64,000 nucleotides of DNA, taken from the NCBI GenBank assembly GCA_028874075.1, contig JAPPLU010000093.1, positions 38,536-102,535 of the forward strand, in the 5' to 3' direction. This stretch comes from Chloroflexota bacterium. GTDB lineage: Bacteria; Chloroflexota; Dehalococcoidia; Lucifugimonadales; UBA3495. Both the position numbers and the translations under genes were made by a program. Numbering within the stretch: the stretch's first letter is position 1; each line of letters begins with the position of its first letter. The notes under the pieces are model-generated. The model was not told the DNA's origin, searched no databases, and was given only the letters and a program-made list of their open reading frames with translations. Shown here in pieces: positions 53,967 to 63,539 of the stretch.

Positions 53967-54437
53967 ATGAGGGAGCTGGAGTACTTGCATAGGCTGATGC
54001 CGACGCGCCGCACGGCATTGACGCGATTTCTTGCAATGGGCCTTTTGGCGTTGTCAATGGCGTGTATATTGACTGCCTGCCAAGGCGAGGCGCCGCCAGG
54101 AAATTCGGGGTCTGGCGCCGATGTTCTGCCTGAAGTAACCGCCGAGGCTGGTGGCCAACCGCCGGACGCGCTCAACGAGCTGCAGAGCCAAGCCCGAGGG
54201 GTTCTCGCCGCCAGGCTCTCGGTTCCGGCCGAAAGCCTGGCGCTGATCAAGGACGAGGGGGTTCAGTGGCCGGATGCGTCGTTGGGTTGCCCCCAGGAGG
54301 GGATGGCTTACGCGCAGATTATCACGTCGGGGCACCGAATGACCTTCCGCCACGGTGAGGACACCTACGAAGTGCATACCGCTGCTGCGGGCTCGAGCGT
54401 GGAGCCGGTGTCTTGCGAGGGTGGCTCTTCCTATTGA
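53967..54437 (+). CDS. Lipoprotein with a Chloroflexi-type W-x-D-x-S-L-G-C-P domain
   Basis: A 156-residue predicted lipoprotein. The signal peptide ends LTAC in the stretch ALSMACILTACQGE, followed by a low-complexity linker. A small domain follows with the recognisable pattern VQWPDASLGCPQEGMAYAQIITSGHRMTF, later YEVHTA, and a late Cys (PVSCEG) that could pair with the Cys of LGCP. Proteins of this pattern recur in Chloroflexi without known function. ATG at 53967 with GGAGGAG six bases upstream is preferred over the ATG at 53952, which is inside the ribosome binding site. It follows the response regulator remnant by 51 bases. Confidence 0.75.
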   Translation: MRELEYLHRLMPTRRTALTRFLAMGLLALSMACILTACQGEAPPGNSGSGADVLPEVTAEAGGQPPDALNELQSQARGVLAARLSVPAESLALIKDEGVQWPDASLGCPQEGMAYAQIITSGHRMTFRHGEDTYEVHTAAAGSSVEPVSCEGGSSY

Positions 54438-54817
54438 CCTTGCTCGGGGACGAGCGGCGCCACCGGAAGGATTTCCTGCCAGCGGTGACCACTGGACCCT
54501 CAAAGCCTTCAAACAAGGGGGCCAATGCTGTGTGGAGAGACCGGTCAGCCTGGTGTTGCCCAACTTCAGCGAAACTGGCGAACGCATTTGCGATCTGCTC
54601 TCGGAAGACAATTGCGGAGCAAATCGCGGGCGCATTGCAACTAGGAGCAGATACAACGCCACCTTTCCTGGAATCCGATTCAACGCGGATCAGCGAGTTG
54701 AGCGATCCGTCTAACCTCCACCCCAATGCCGCTATGGTGACGCTGTTGTCCAAGCAGCGTATGGCCTCGGTACGGGGCGGCGGCATCGACGAGGCATCCC
54801 TTGAGTCGGATCGCCCT
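54438..54817. other. Intergenic region, no gene seen
   Basis: About 380 bases between two convergent genes. Open frames on both strands lack starts with ribosome binding sites and recognisable motifs; no strong hairpin noted. Confidence 0.4.
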
Positions 54818-57178
54818 TCAGCCGTCGCTGGGGTTGAGCATGCGGTAGCCCACCCCGCGCACGTTGAATATCCAGGCCGGGCTCTGGCCGTCGTCGCCTA
54901 GCTTGGCGCGGAGTTTCTTCACGAAGTTGCGTACCAGGTTGGCCCCCCCTGCCTGGCGCTCACTCCAAACCTGGCCCAGCAGGGAGTCGTAGGGCACGAC
55001 CCGTCCCGCGTTCAGGGACAGCACCCGCAGCAAATCGTACTCCGTTGCGGTCAGCTCGATCTCTCGTCCAGCCACCATCACCCGACGCTCCTCGTAGTGG
55101 ATGTTCAGCTCACCCATTATAAAGGGCTGGGGGTGGGACAAACGGCGCAGGGCCGCCCCAACCCTGGCGGTCAGTTCGGTAGGCGAGAACGGCTTGACCA
55201 GGTAGTCAGCCGCTCCGGCATCCAGTGCCTGGGCGATAGTTTCGTCCCGACCGTAGCCAGATATAAAAACTACCGGAAGATGGGCCAGGTCGGGCACGCT
55301 TCCCATCAACGCGATGCCGTCGGCGCCGGGCAACACCAGGTCCAGCAGCACCAGGTGGGGCTTCTCCGTGCGGATAATGCGGGATAGCTGCTCATACTCG
55401 CCGGTCACCGTCACGGCGTAACCCGCCTCGGTCAGCGTCTGGCGCACGTAGCGAAGCGTCTGCGGGTCGTCGTCTACCACCAGAACGCGGGCGGCATCGG
55501 TCGCTGCCGGAAGCGTGCCCGCCCCGGCTGATGCCATCAGCCCGGCGCTCCCGGCCTCGACTTGCCGGGCGTCCCCGGCAACGGGTATCGTGAAGGTAAA
55601 CCGGGCACCCTGGCCGACCCCGCCGCTCTCGGCCCGAATGCGCCCTCCGTGCGCCTCCACCAGCCCCCGGCAGATAGAAAGGCCCAGGCCGATGCCCGGA
55701 CCCGCCCCGCTGCCGTCGGCCTGCCCGTGTCTAAGGAAGAGGTGCGGAAGCCGGTCGGGCGGCACCCCCCTCCCCTCGTCCTGTACTGAAATGGCCACGT
55801 GTGGACCATCGCGCTCGGCCTCCACCCGAATAGGCGCGGAGTGGGGTGAGTGCCGCGCCGCGTTCCAGAGCAGGTTGTTCAGAACCTGCACAATGCGCCT
55901 GCGGTCAGCCATAACCCGAGGCAGGTCGGGCGGCATGTAGATGAGGACGTTGTGCCGGCCCCCGGCGGACAGAAAGGTGCTGCGGGCCCCTTCGACCAGC
56001 TCTGCTACTTCTGAGGGCTCGGGGGAGACCGTCAGGGCCCCCGCCTCAATACGCCCGGCGTCCAGCAGGTCGTCAATAAGTCCCCGCATGTGGTCCGCCT
56101 GTTCCTGAATGATGCGATGATACTCGTGCCTTTCGGCCGGGTCCAACCAGCGGGAGTCCTCCAGCAGGGTGGCGGCCGAGCCCTTGATCGCGGTGAGCGG
56201 CGCACGCAGCTCGTGGCTCACCATGCCCAGGAAGTCCGCCCGTTGCCGCTCCAACTCCTGCAGCGGCGCAATGTCCTGCAGCGTAACCACAACCGACCGA
56301 ACCTCGTCATTTTCGGAGGGAATTGGAGTAGCGTTGACCAGCGTGGTGACGCTTCGCCCGTCGGGGACAGAGATCACCACTTCCTCGGCGCGCAGCCTGC
56401 GGGCGCTGCCGAAGTCCTGGGGCAGCGATAACTCGCTGAGCACGATCTCCTGCCCGTTGGAAAACCGGCAGGTGGCCACTTGCACCAGTTCCTCCACTGG
56501 GCGGCCCTCCGTGCGCAGCCCCTCGACGAGACGCCGTGCCTCCCGGTTTATCGACACCAGGCGTCCGTTCTGGGCATCGAACACCACCACTCCCACCGGC
56601 GAGGTCTCGATCAGGGCCTCCAGGTCCGCCCGGGTGCCCCGCTCAGCCCGGTGGGTGCGGGCATTGGCCACGGCCGTGGCTGCCTGGGAGGCGAACAGCA
56701 CCAGCACCTCCTCATCCTCCTCGGTGAACTCGGGGCCGATCTGCTTGTCACCCAGGAAGAAATTGCCCACCTGCACCCCCCCGTGGAGCATCGGCGCCCC
56801 CTCGAAGGTCCTGATGATCACCCCCTCGGTGGAAAAGCCCAGGGACGCCACGTAGGCCGGCATGTTCGCAACCCGCAGGGGTGAGGGCACGTCCCGCAGC
56901 GCCTCAAAGACCCGGAGATTGTCGGTCCACCCCTCGATCTGCCGGGCCTCCTCCGGGGTGAAGCCTGAGGTGACACTCTGCTCCAGTTGGCGGGCGTCGT
57001 CGATGGTGGTAATGACCGCATAGCGGGCCCCGGTTAGAGCGCGGGCGGACTCGGCGATTTCCTGAAGCACGGTGTCCAAATCCAGGCTGGAGCTGATGCG
57101 CAGGACGGCGGCGGAGAGCGCGGCGGTCCTTTCCCGCAGCGCATCCAGTTCCCGTCCCGGTTCGCTGTTCGTGCTCAA
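54818..57178 (-). CDS. Single-chain GAF-PAS-histidine kinase-REC-winged-helix regulator
   Basis: A 786-residue protein that joins a whole two-component system. GAF about 20-175, PAS about 180-300, HisKA with His322 in VSHELRAPLTAIKGS, HATPase about 420-535 (N-box NNLLWNAARHS, DEGRGVPPD, GLGLSICRGLV), REC about 563-675 (DDD, phospho-acceptor Asp613 in LLDLVLPGADG, Lys662 in VKPFSP), and an OmpR-type winged helix about 685-786 (ELTATEYDLLRVLSLNAGRVV, ending VRGVGYRML). There is no membrane helix, so it senses a cytosolic or diffusible signal. Kinase and DNA-binding output in one chain suggests autonomous regulation of its own or nearby promoters. The start follows a GAGGAG, and all catalytic residues are present. 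Confidence 0.92.
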   Translation of the reverse strand: MSTNSEPGRELDALRERTAALSAAVLRISSSLDLDTVLQEIAESARALTGARYAVITTIDDARQLEQSVTSGFTPEEARQIEGWTDNLRVFEALRDVPSPLRVANMPAYVASLGFSTEGVIIRTFEGAPMLHGGVQVGNFFLGDKQIGPEFTEEDEEVLVLFASQAATAVANARTHRAERGTRADLEALIETSPVGVVVFDAQNGRLVSINREARRLVEGLRTEGRPVEELVQVATCRFSNGQEIVLSELSLPQDFGSARRLRAEEVVISVPDGRSVTTLVNATPIPSENDEVRSVVVTLQDIAPLQELERQRADFLGMVSHELRAPLTAIKGSAATLLEDSRWLDPAERHEYHRIIQEQADHMRGLIDDLLDAGRIEAGALTVSPEPSEVAELVEGARSTFLSAGGRHNVLIYMPPDLPRVMADRRRIVQVLNNLLWNAARHSPHSAPIRVEAERDGPHVAISVQDEGRGVPPDRLPHLFLRHGQADGSGAGPGIGLGLSICRGLVEAHGGRIRAESGGVGQGARFTFTIPVAGDARQVEAGSAGLMASAGAGTLPAATDAARVLVVDDDPQTLRYVRQTLTEAGYAVTVTGEYEQLSRIIRTEKPHLVLLDLVLPGADGIALMGSVPDLAHLPVVFISGYGRDETIAQALDAGAADYLVKPFSPTELTARVGAALRRLSHPQPFIMGELNIHYEERRVMVAGREIELTATEYDLLRVLSLNAGRVVPYDSLLGQVWSERQAGGANLVRNFVKKLRAKLGDDGQSPAWIFNVRGVGYRMLNPSDG

Positions 57179-58162
57179 TGACTCCTCCTCTAGGGTGAGG
57201 TGATTGATCCCGGCCGGCTTCGTGTAGGGATGGTTCGCGGCAATGTCACACGAGGCGGGCTGGGGAAGATGTCTGCTTTAATTGGGTCGTAGGATACAAA
57301 AGGATATCATATATCTCCTGTTAGATATTCTAAATTGATAATACCCTTGCTGGAATATTCTTCCAGGTCTGCAAGTATGTTGCGCCGCTTGTTCACGGCC
57401 ATCTCCTGCACTGCTACTGGATAGCGCTGACGTGCGTTACGCAGATGAGCAGCGCAGGGCGCATGCGAGACGCCGGCTCGTTCGACGTCAGTCCAACCCG
57501 GGTCGGCCGGAGAGCCTGACGGTAAAGGGCGCTCGCGAAATGCTTGATCCTTCCGTTACTTCGAAAACGCCCGATCGAGCCGCTTGATTTAAGGTCCGGT
57601 GGCGCGGGCACGAGTAACTGCACGAAGGCATCGTGCACGACACGGCTAACGTCCTGGTCGGCAACGATGTACTGAACAGCGGCATCGGCGCCGATATAAC
57701 GGACGGTGAGAACCGAACCGAAACGGTTGGGTGCCCAGTTCCTGAGCAGCCGCGATGGTCAACCCTGGTGACAACAATGCCGACAAGGGTAGCATCGCCG
57801 GGGTCATGAGTTGGCCAGCATTGAAATCGTAATGGGTTCTCAGCTTGACCACAGTCTCTGGACTCCGTCGTCCGCCCGAGCAACTTGTACCTGAGCCAGG
57901 ACTATGCGCCGCTGCGATCCCTCCCGCAGGAGAAACTGCTGCTCTCGAATTGCGGAAACTCTGCCCTCCAGGGACACCCATACCTCCTCGAATATCCGGG
58001 CCGGCATCCCGTACCACTGAAGATATTCTCCTTTTAGCGACGCTGGCAGCCTGCTCGCGCCCGCTTGAGTATAGAGGCTACGCTGAGTCCTGCAGTGCCA
58101 AAACCAACCAATAAATGCCGGACCACTACGGAACGTTGAACAGTTCCCGATCCTCACAAAAG
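57179..58162. other. Intergenic region of about 1 kb, no confident gene
   Basis: AT-richer near 57,290-57,350, likely promoter of the regulator gene. Minus-strand frames around 57,414-57,700 and 57,840-58,060 have some coding look (for example WYGMPARIFEEVWVSLEGR then REQQFLLREGSQRRIV), but I see no start, no ribosome binding site and no clear family. They may be gene remnants. Confidence 0.35.
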
Positions 58163-58200
58163 TGGGAAGCGGCACCGCAAAGCTGCGAGACCGCTTCCCA
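58163..58200 (-). terminator. Terminator of the surface-protein gene
   Basis: TGGGAAGCGG at 58163-58172 pairs perfectly with CCGCTTCCCA at 58191-58200. On the minus strand it lies about 40 bases after the stop of the surface-protein gene and is followed by CTTTTG. Confidence 0.6.
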
Positions 58201-58238
58201 GGATAAGCCTGGCCTTCCGACTGCTATGCCAGGTTATC

Positions 58239-60257
58239 CTATTGACATTCTTCTCCCCGCCCGTCATTTTCGCAGGCCTGAGAGGGAGATGAAGACCAGG
58301 CATATCGCATCCTGCGCTGCCTTTGCCGCAACCGGCAGCCCACTATCCAGAACATTGCTGCCAGCAGGGCTGCCAGCAGGGCCAGCCAGGGCCACAGAGT
58401 GGTAAGCCCGGAATTCTCTGTGATGCGTTCCCAAATGGTTGCGCCCGTCCCCTTGTCACTGGTTCGGGTCTCGGTGGACCGGAGGGTATCGCTGCCGTTT
58501 CGGCCGACGGCGGTGGTAGAGGTGATCGTGGTGGTCGCGGCCGCGTACCCGCTCGTGTCGCCGCCGTCCCCGACCCCTTCGACGATGGCGGTGGCCGGAG
58601 CGGCATCCGTCGGGGCATACAGGGTGCCCCCGGCTGCGGAATCCTGGTCCTGGGGCAGGATTACTGTGCCTCCCCAGGTTGTGCCCGCCAGTCCCGACAG
58701 CAGATTTCGGGGCTGGGTGAGGATACTTGGTGGCGCTGGAGGCTTCTGCATACCGGACAAGCCCTGTTCCCCTGCCGGCTTGGGCTGCGGGGCGTGACCC
58801 GAGTTATTTGTGCCTCCTGTAGCGCCAGGAGAGTCTCCAGATCCCGGCGGGTTGACTACCGATGGTGGCGTGGGATCGTCTGCCATCGAACCAGGAGTGG
58901 GGGTAGAATTCCCTATGTTGACCGGAGTGGGCGCTGGTGTAGGTACTACCCACGTAGGTGGCGGTGTAGGTGCCGGATCTCGGTCCCGGGGTGTGTTATC
59001 AGGGCCCGGCGTTGGCTCGGGCGTGGGCACCGGAGTCGGGTCCGGGGTTGGCTCAGGCGTAGGCTCAGGCGTAGGCTCGGGTTTCGTCCAACGTTCCCTT
59101 TCCGCTCGTGTCGAGCCTTGGCCCGGGTCCGACCAAGGACCCGTGTTTTCCCCGCTCATCGCCCTAGCCTTAACCTCGTAGGTAGTACCATCGTTCAGTC
59201 CAGTCAACGTAGTGCTTGTATTCGTACTGCTGAAGGGATGGTCGATCCACTCAGTGCCGTCCCGCCGTAGGTACTGCACATCGTACCCGGTGATGGTCGT
59301 GCCGGCCTTGACCGTAGGCGCGGTCCAGGACACATCCAATGCGGACCGGGGAGAGTGGAACGATCGGACCACCTGCGGCGCATCCGGCTTCCCCAGGTCG
59401 TCCGGGTCCTCCGGAGGCGGCGTCTGACGGGGCGAGTTGCCAGGAGCGCCCGGGGTCTCAGGTTCCGTGCCGGTGGAGCCTTCGCCCGAGTCCGACCAGG
59501 GGCCGGTACCCTTGGCATTGCTGGCCCGAACCTGGACCAGATAAATGGTTTCTTCTTTCAGCCCCGTCAGGGTGGTGCTGGTCCCGGTTCCGGCGAAGCT
59601 GTGCTCCTCCCAATCTTTGGAGTCATCTTCCCTATACTGGACGTCGTAATCGGTAATGTCCGAACCTGCGCCGTCAGGCGCGGTCCAGGAAACTTCCAGG
59701 GCCGACCGGGGAGAACTGGCGGAACGGACTACTGTAGGCGCCGCCGGCGCTGCGGGCACTTCTTGTTGGATCACCAGAGTCGTAAAGCTCATAACAGCCG
59801 GCTGTCCCTGCACCGTAAAATTCAACTGACCGGTGTAAGAACTCTTGGTGTCGTAATCGAGGTCGGGGTCCGTGGCTACGGGCAGTCCGGTGACGGGGTC
59901 TAGGTTGGTTTTCTGGGCCACGGTGATCTGGCCTGTGGCCGAGTCCAGGGAAAAAAATCCGGAATCTGCCGCCTCGCCCGTCCAGGTGTAGGTAAAGGAT
60001 TCGTCGGGGTTTCCGTCCTCGTCCAGGTCATAAGGGTTTCCCTTCAGCGGCTGCCCCACCTTGGTGCCGGCCGGAGAATTCTCCCGCACATGTCGGACCG
60101 GATTGGCTAGGACCGTAACCAGGCCCCAATCCTTCGTAACCCCGCCGTAACCGTCCTGGATGGTGTAGTAAATTCTCGAGGCGCTGGGATTCAACCCCCG
60201 GTGTACCATAACAGCAACGCCGCGCGATTCGCTGTAGTGGGCGCCGACTTCCGACAA
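58239..60257 (-). CDS. Surface protein, C-terminal open piece (cadherin-like, two FN3, Pro-rich stalk, membrane anchor)
   Basis: Open frame of 672 codons beginning at an internal ATG after the ochre lesion. It holds a cadherin-like unit (RENSPAGTKVGQPLKG then FFSLDSATGQITV), two FN3 units each with LDVSWTAP or LEVSWTAP and a WSD(S/P)GEGST-like end, and then a stalk of PTPEPTP-type repeats. The membrane helix is TLWPWLALLAALLAAMFWIVG, followed by a cytosolic RLRQRQRRMR tail. Without the upstream part it has no signal peptide, so it would not be exported by itself. Confidence 0.75.
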   Translation of the reverse strand: MSEVGAHYSESRGVAVMVHRGLNPSASRIYYTIQDGYGGVTKDWGLVTVLANPVRHVRENSPAGTKVGQPLKGNPYDLDEDGNPDESFTYTWTGEAADSGFFSLDSATGQITVAQKTNLDPVTGLPVATDPDLDYDTKSSYTGQLNFTVQGQPAVMSFTTLVIQQEVPAAPAAPTVVRSASSPRSALEVSWTAPDGAGSDITDYDVQYREDDSKDWEEHSFAGTGTSTTLTGLKEETIYLVQVRASNAKGTGPWSDSGEGSTGTEPETPGAPGNSPRQTPPPEDPDDLGKPDAPQVVRSFHSPRSALDVSWTAPTVKAGTTITGYDVQYLRRDGTEWIDHPFSSTNTSTTLTGLNDGTTYEVKARAMSGENTGPWSDPGQGSTRAERERWTKPEPTPEPTPEPTPDPTPVPTPEPTPGPDNTPRDRDPAPTPPPTWVVPTPAPTPVNIGNSTPTPGSMADDPTPPSVVNPPGSGDSPGATGGTNNSGHAPQPKPAGEQGLSGMQKPPAPPSILTQPRNLLSGLAGTTWGGTVILPQDQDSAAGGTLYAPTDAAPATAIVEGVGDGGDTSGYAAATTTITSTTAVGRNGSDTLRSTETRTSDKGTGATIWERITENSGLTTLWPWLALLAALLAAMFWIVGCRLRQRQRRMRYAWSSSPSQACENDGRGEECQ

Positions 60258-60284
60258 GATTCCTGGATACTGGGCCGACGCCGC

Positions 60285-61142
60285 TTAAGTCAGTTGGTCT
60301 CCGTCCGGGTCGGTGAAAAAATGGCGCTTCCCACTGGTCCACATGCTCCTGGTTCGGTGGGCCCCGAAGGGGATGCCCGCAAGTCTACCCGTGGTACCCT
60401 TAACCAGGCAGCAGATTTCCGGCAGTTGGTTGGCTTGGCCGGAGCCTGTGTCGGACCAGGGGCCATCGCCTTCGTTCGTCTCTGCCCTCACCCGTACTTC
60501 GTAGGTGGCGCCAGCGTCCAGGTCTGCCAGGTTGATGCTGGTGTCCGTCGCCGTCAGGTTGCCGTTATAGTCGGTCCAGCCCACATTGCCCTGCTTGCAG
60601 TACTGGGCCTCGAAGCCGTTGACGGTTACCCCGGTAGTGTCCGGGACGGTCCAGGTCACGTCCAGGGCCGGATTTTTCCCATCGGGATATTCTGCCGCCG
60701 GAAACTCGGTGCGCGTAAACTGCGGAATGCTGGGCTTCCCCGGCAACACTTCGCTAACCTTGATGGTCAAGTTAGCGGCAACGTCCCAGCCATTCAGAGT
60801 CCATTTCACCTTCCCGCTGTATGTGTTCTTGGTCTCGTAGTCCAGAGCTGCGCCGGACTTGACCTTAATCTGGCCGGAGGCAGAGTCGACGACGAAGGCG
60901 TTGGTGATCTGTCCTTCCAGGCTATAGGTATAGCTTTCGTCAGGTTTCCCGTCCCCATTCTTGTCATTGGGATTGCTGGCCACAGGTCGGCCTCCTAGGG
61001 TGCCGGCTGGCGAATTCTCGGGAACCCAGCGGACCTCATTCGTGGTAGTTCTTATCCAATATGGAAGTGCCTGGGACTTGCCGCCGTATCCGTCCACGGC
61101 CCAGTAGGTAATCCTTTCATCGTTCACGCTGGGGTTCCACAC
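60285..61142 (-). CDS. Surface protein, middle open piece (cadherin-like and FN3)
   Basis: Open frame of 285 codons directly after the amber lesion at 61143. It starts within a domain (VWNPSVNDERITYWAVDGYGG), continues with a cadherin-like unit (VPENSPAGTLGGRPVAS; FVVDSASGQIKVKSG), and has an FN3 unit (ALDVTWTVPDTTGVTVNGFE). It ends at the TAA lesion within the DPDGDQLT element, which elsewhere in the protein continues with Tyr (DPDGDTLNYR). Confidence 0.75.
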   Translation of the reverse strand: MWNPSVNDERITYWAVDGYGGKSQALPYWIRTTTNEVRWVPENSPAGTLGGRPVASNPNDKNGDGKPDESYTYSLEGQITNAFVVDSASGQIKVKSGAALDYETKNTYSGKVKWTLNGWDVAANLTIKVSEVLPGKPSIPQFTRTEFPAAEYPDGKNPALDVTWTVPDTTGVTVNGFEAQYCKQGNVGWTDYNGNLTATDTSINLADLDAGATYEVRVRAETNEGDGPWSDTGSGQANQLPEICCLVKGTTGRLAGIPFGAHRTRSMWTSGKRHFFTDPDGDQLT

Positions 61143-63539
61143 CTAGGCGCGCAGGTAGGTGGTATTGTTGGCGTTCCGGTGTATCCAGGAATGCAACAGG
61201 CCGTGGTGGTCGGGCTTTGTCCTGTAATTGAGGGTGTCGCCGTCGGGGTCGGAGAAATGGTTGTCAATCCTGCCCTGGATTCTGCCGCCCCAAGCCAGTG
61301 TAGCGGTCTTGAAACCTGAGCCGACATCCCCGGGAGATCGGTTGGCCGTGCCGGCTCCAATTCCCGACGAGCTGCTCTTGGTCCCGTCCTGGAGTACAGC
61401 CAGCACCTTGGCCTCATAGGTAGCCCCTGCCTCCAGGTCCGGCAAGTTGAGGCTGTTATCCTTCGCACCCAGCGTGCCGTTGTACACCGTCCAATTCGCA
61501 TCTCCCTGTTTGCGGTATCGGAGCACGTATCGATCGACGATATCGGTAGGACTTTCGGGGGCAGTCCAGCTCACGTCCAGGGCCGGGTTTGATGGCTCGC
61601 TGAACTCGGTGCGGACCAGAACGGGCGTGCCGGGCCTGTTCTGGTCCGCTTCCAATACATTAATGGTCAGGCTAATGATGGCGTTCTGACCTTCTACCGT
61701 GTACTCAACCTGCCCGGAGTATGAACTCGTGGTGTCGTAGTCCAGGGTAGCGCCTGTCTTGATGGTGATCTGGCCCGTGGCGGAGTCTATAGCGAAGGCG
61801 CTGGTCGCATCGCCGGTCAGGGTATAGCTAAGAGGCTGGCCAGAGTTATTGTTCGCAGTGTGTCTTGGGGCAGCCATTGGGGCGCCCACGGCAGTGCCGG
61901 CGGGGGAGTCCTCGACAACTTCCCGCGTATCGGACCTGGTGCCGGTGACAGAGATGGTTTGAGAGGCGCGTCCGCCATACTCGTCAGTGGCCGAAACTGT
62001 TATTGTCGTGGTTGCCGGATTGTATAGCCAGAAGTAGAGGACTTGGTCCTGCGGATAGGTCGACGGGTTTTCGGGGTCCTCTACCAGCCGGGCATCGGCC
62101 ACCAAGGGATGCGTTGCCTCTGCCTTATAGCGTAACCTTCCCCCGTCGCGACCCGGAGTGAAGAGAATTTTCATGCTACGTGAGTTGCCCGCCACGCTGC
62201 CGTACTGAACGGTTTCAACTGGGAAACTCCCGCCCTCAATTTTTTGGATGGTGGTTGATGGCGGAATGTTCGAATTCCTGGAGCGGGCGTTGGACCAGCC
62301 ACCCAGGGGCTTATTGCCTGCTTGAAGCGCCCGTACCTGAACGAGGTAGGAGCGTTCGGATGCCAGGTCTGGCAAGTTGACGGTACTGTCAGACGACGAC
62401 AGGTGCTGACTGTGGGCCGTCCACTTGCTGTCTCCCGTTCCCGAGCCACTGGGAATACTGCAGTGGCGGATCTCGTAACCAGCGACGGAAGTTGCGCCAC
62501 TGGGAGTCGCCCAATCCACATCCAGGGCGGGAGCCATCTGATCCTCAAAACGTGTCTTGGATACTGAAGGAGTCCCGGGCTTTACGCTGTGGCAGTCGTT
62601 GTCGAGAATGACGATGTGGGCATTACCCACCGTTCTGGTACCGGAAGTTCCGGTTATCAGGATATGCTCGTTCCCTTCGTGGGCCAAATCGTCCATGGGG
62701 GTGACGGTAATTGTAGAACCGGTGGTGGTGCTGCTCGATTCATTAGGGATGGTAATGCTGCCCAGTGCGGTCACGGTGTAATCAGTGTCCTGGGTAGCCG
62801 TATCGTAGGACGACGAGGAACTTCGCAGTTGGAGGTCAATGGTCACTTCCGAACCGCTGCCGTTGCGGCTGGCATGGATTGTAGCCTGTGTGGCGCCATC
62901 GCCTTCACCCAGGAACTGTTGGTTTGCTTCCACCCACAAACTAATGCCCTCTTCATCGGAACGGTCGTAATCGTCGTCGTTGAGAGTGACAAGGGCATCG
63001 CTGACCGTCTTTCCTGGAACTGCCCCGGATATGACTATGGTCTCGTTGCCCTCAAGGTCCGAATCATCAGTGGGAGTGAAACTCAGAGTGGCGGTACCGC
63101 TGGGCGCCCCATCCGCAATAGTCAGCGTGGCGGATGAAACCGAGTAGTCGGTATCTTTGGTGGCCGTGCCGCCCAAGGTATAGGGCACTGACACGGCGCC
63201 CGAGGTGTCGCTATTGGATCGAGTCGCCGTTAGTGTAATATCGGTGGTCCCATCGCCCTCTGATACGGAATCACTGCTTACACTCAGCGTAATATCGTAG
63301 GCGTTACAACTGAGGGCGAAGACCTTTATGAACTGGCGCTTGTCCGTCGTTTGGTTCGTTCCATCGTCGGCGGTGATGGTCACATCGGAATACCCCGTAG
63401 CAGCATTTCGCGCCACTGTCCCACCAACTTGCTTAGTCGCGGCGTCGTAGGATAGCCCTGAGGGCAAACCGGTAACCGGTAACCGTAACCGTGACCGGGT
63501 CGTTATCAGCGTCCGTGACCGCAATAGGGAAGGCCGCAA
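61143..63539 (-). CDS. Surface protein, N-terminal open piece (Ig-like, Calx-beta, FN3, cadherin-like)
   Basis: Open frame in the main reading frame downstream of the 7-bp duplication; its true coding part begins near 63,470. It contains the end of a putative-Ig domain (GLPSGLSYDAATKQVGGTV), two Calx-beta units (VSEGDGTTDITLTATRS; LTIADGAPSGTATLSFTP), and an FN3 unit (ALDVDWATPSGATSVAGYE). A cadherin-like unit (VEDSPAGTAVGAP; FAIDSATGQITI) and a second FN3 unit (NPALDVSWTAPE) follow. It ends at the amber after NANNTTYLRA. Confidence 0.75.
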   Translation of the reverse strand: MRPSLLRSRTLITTRSRLRLPVTGLPSGLSYDAATKQVGGTVARNAATGYSDVTITADDGTNQTTDKRQFIKVFALSCNAYDITLSVSSDSVSEGDGTTDITLTATRSNSDTSGAVSVPYTLGGTATKDTDYSVSSATLTIADGAPSGTATLSFTPTDDSDLEGNETIVISGAVPGKTVSDALVTLNDDDYDRSDEEGISLWVEANQQFLGEGDGATQATIHASRNGSGSEVTIDLQLRSSSSSYDTATQDTDYTVTALGSITIPNESSSTTTGSTITVTPMDDLAHEGNEHILITGTSGTRTVGNAHIVILDNDCHSVKPGTPSVSKTRFEDQMAPALDVDWATPSGATSVAGYEIRHCSIPSGSGTGDSKWTAHSQHLSSSDSTVNLPDLASERSYLVQVRALQAGNKPLGGWSNARSRNSNIPPSTTIQKIEGGSFPVETVQYGSVAGNSRSMKILFTPGRDGGRLRYKAEATHPLVADARLVEDPENPSTYPQDQVLYFWLYNPATTTITVSATDEYGGRASQTISVTGTRSDTREVVEDSPAGTAVGAPMAAPRHTANNNSGQPLSYTLTGDATSAFAIDSATGQITIKTGATLDYDTTSSYSGQVEYTVEGQNAIISLTINVLEADQNRPGTPVLVRTEFSEPSNPALDVSWTAPESPTDIVDRYVLRYRKQGDANWTVYNGTLGAKDNSLNLPDLEAGATYEAKVLAVLQDGTKSSSSGIGAGTANRSPGDVGSGFKTATLAWGGRIQGRIDNHFSDPDGDTLNYRTKPDHHGLLHSWIHRNANNTTYLRA

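Noticed and set aside
57840..58175. Hotdog thioesterase remnant
   Set aside because: Resemblance is limited to a few residues, without start codon or active-site motif.
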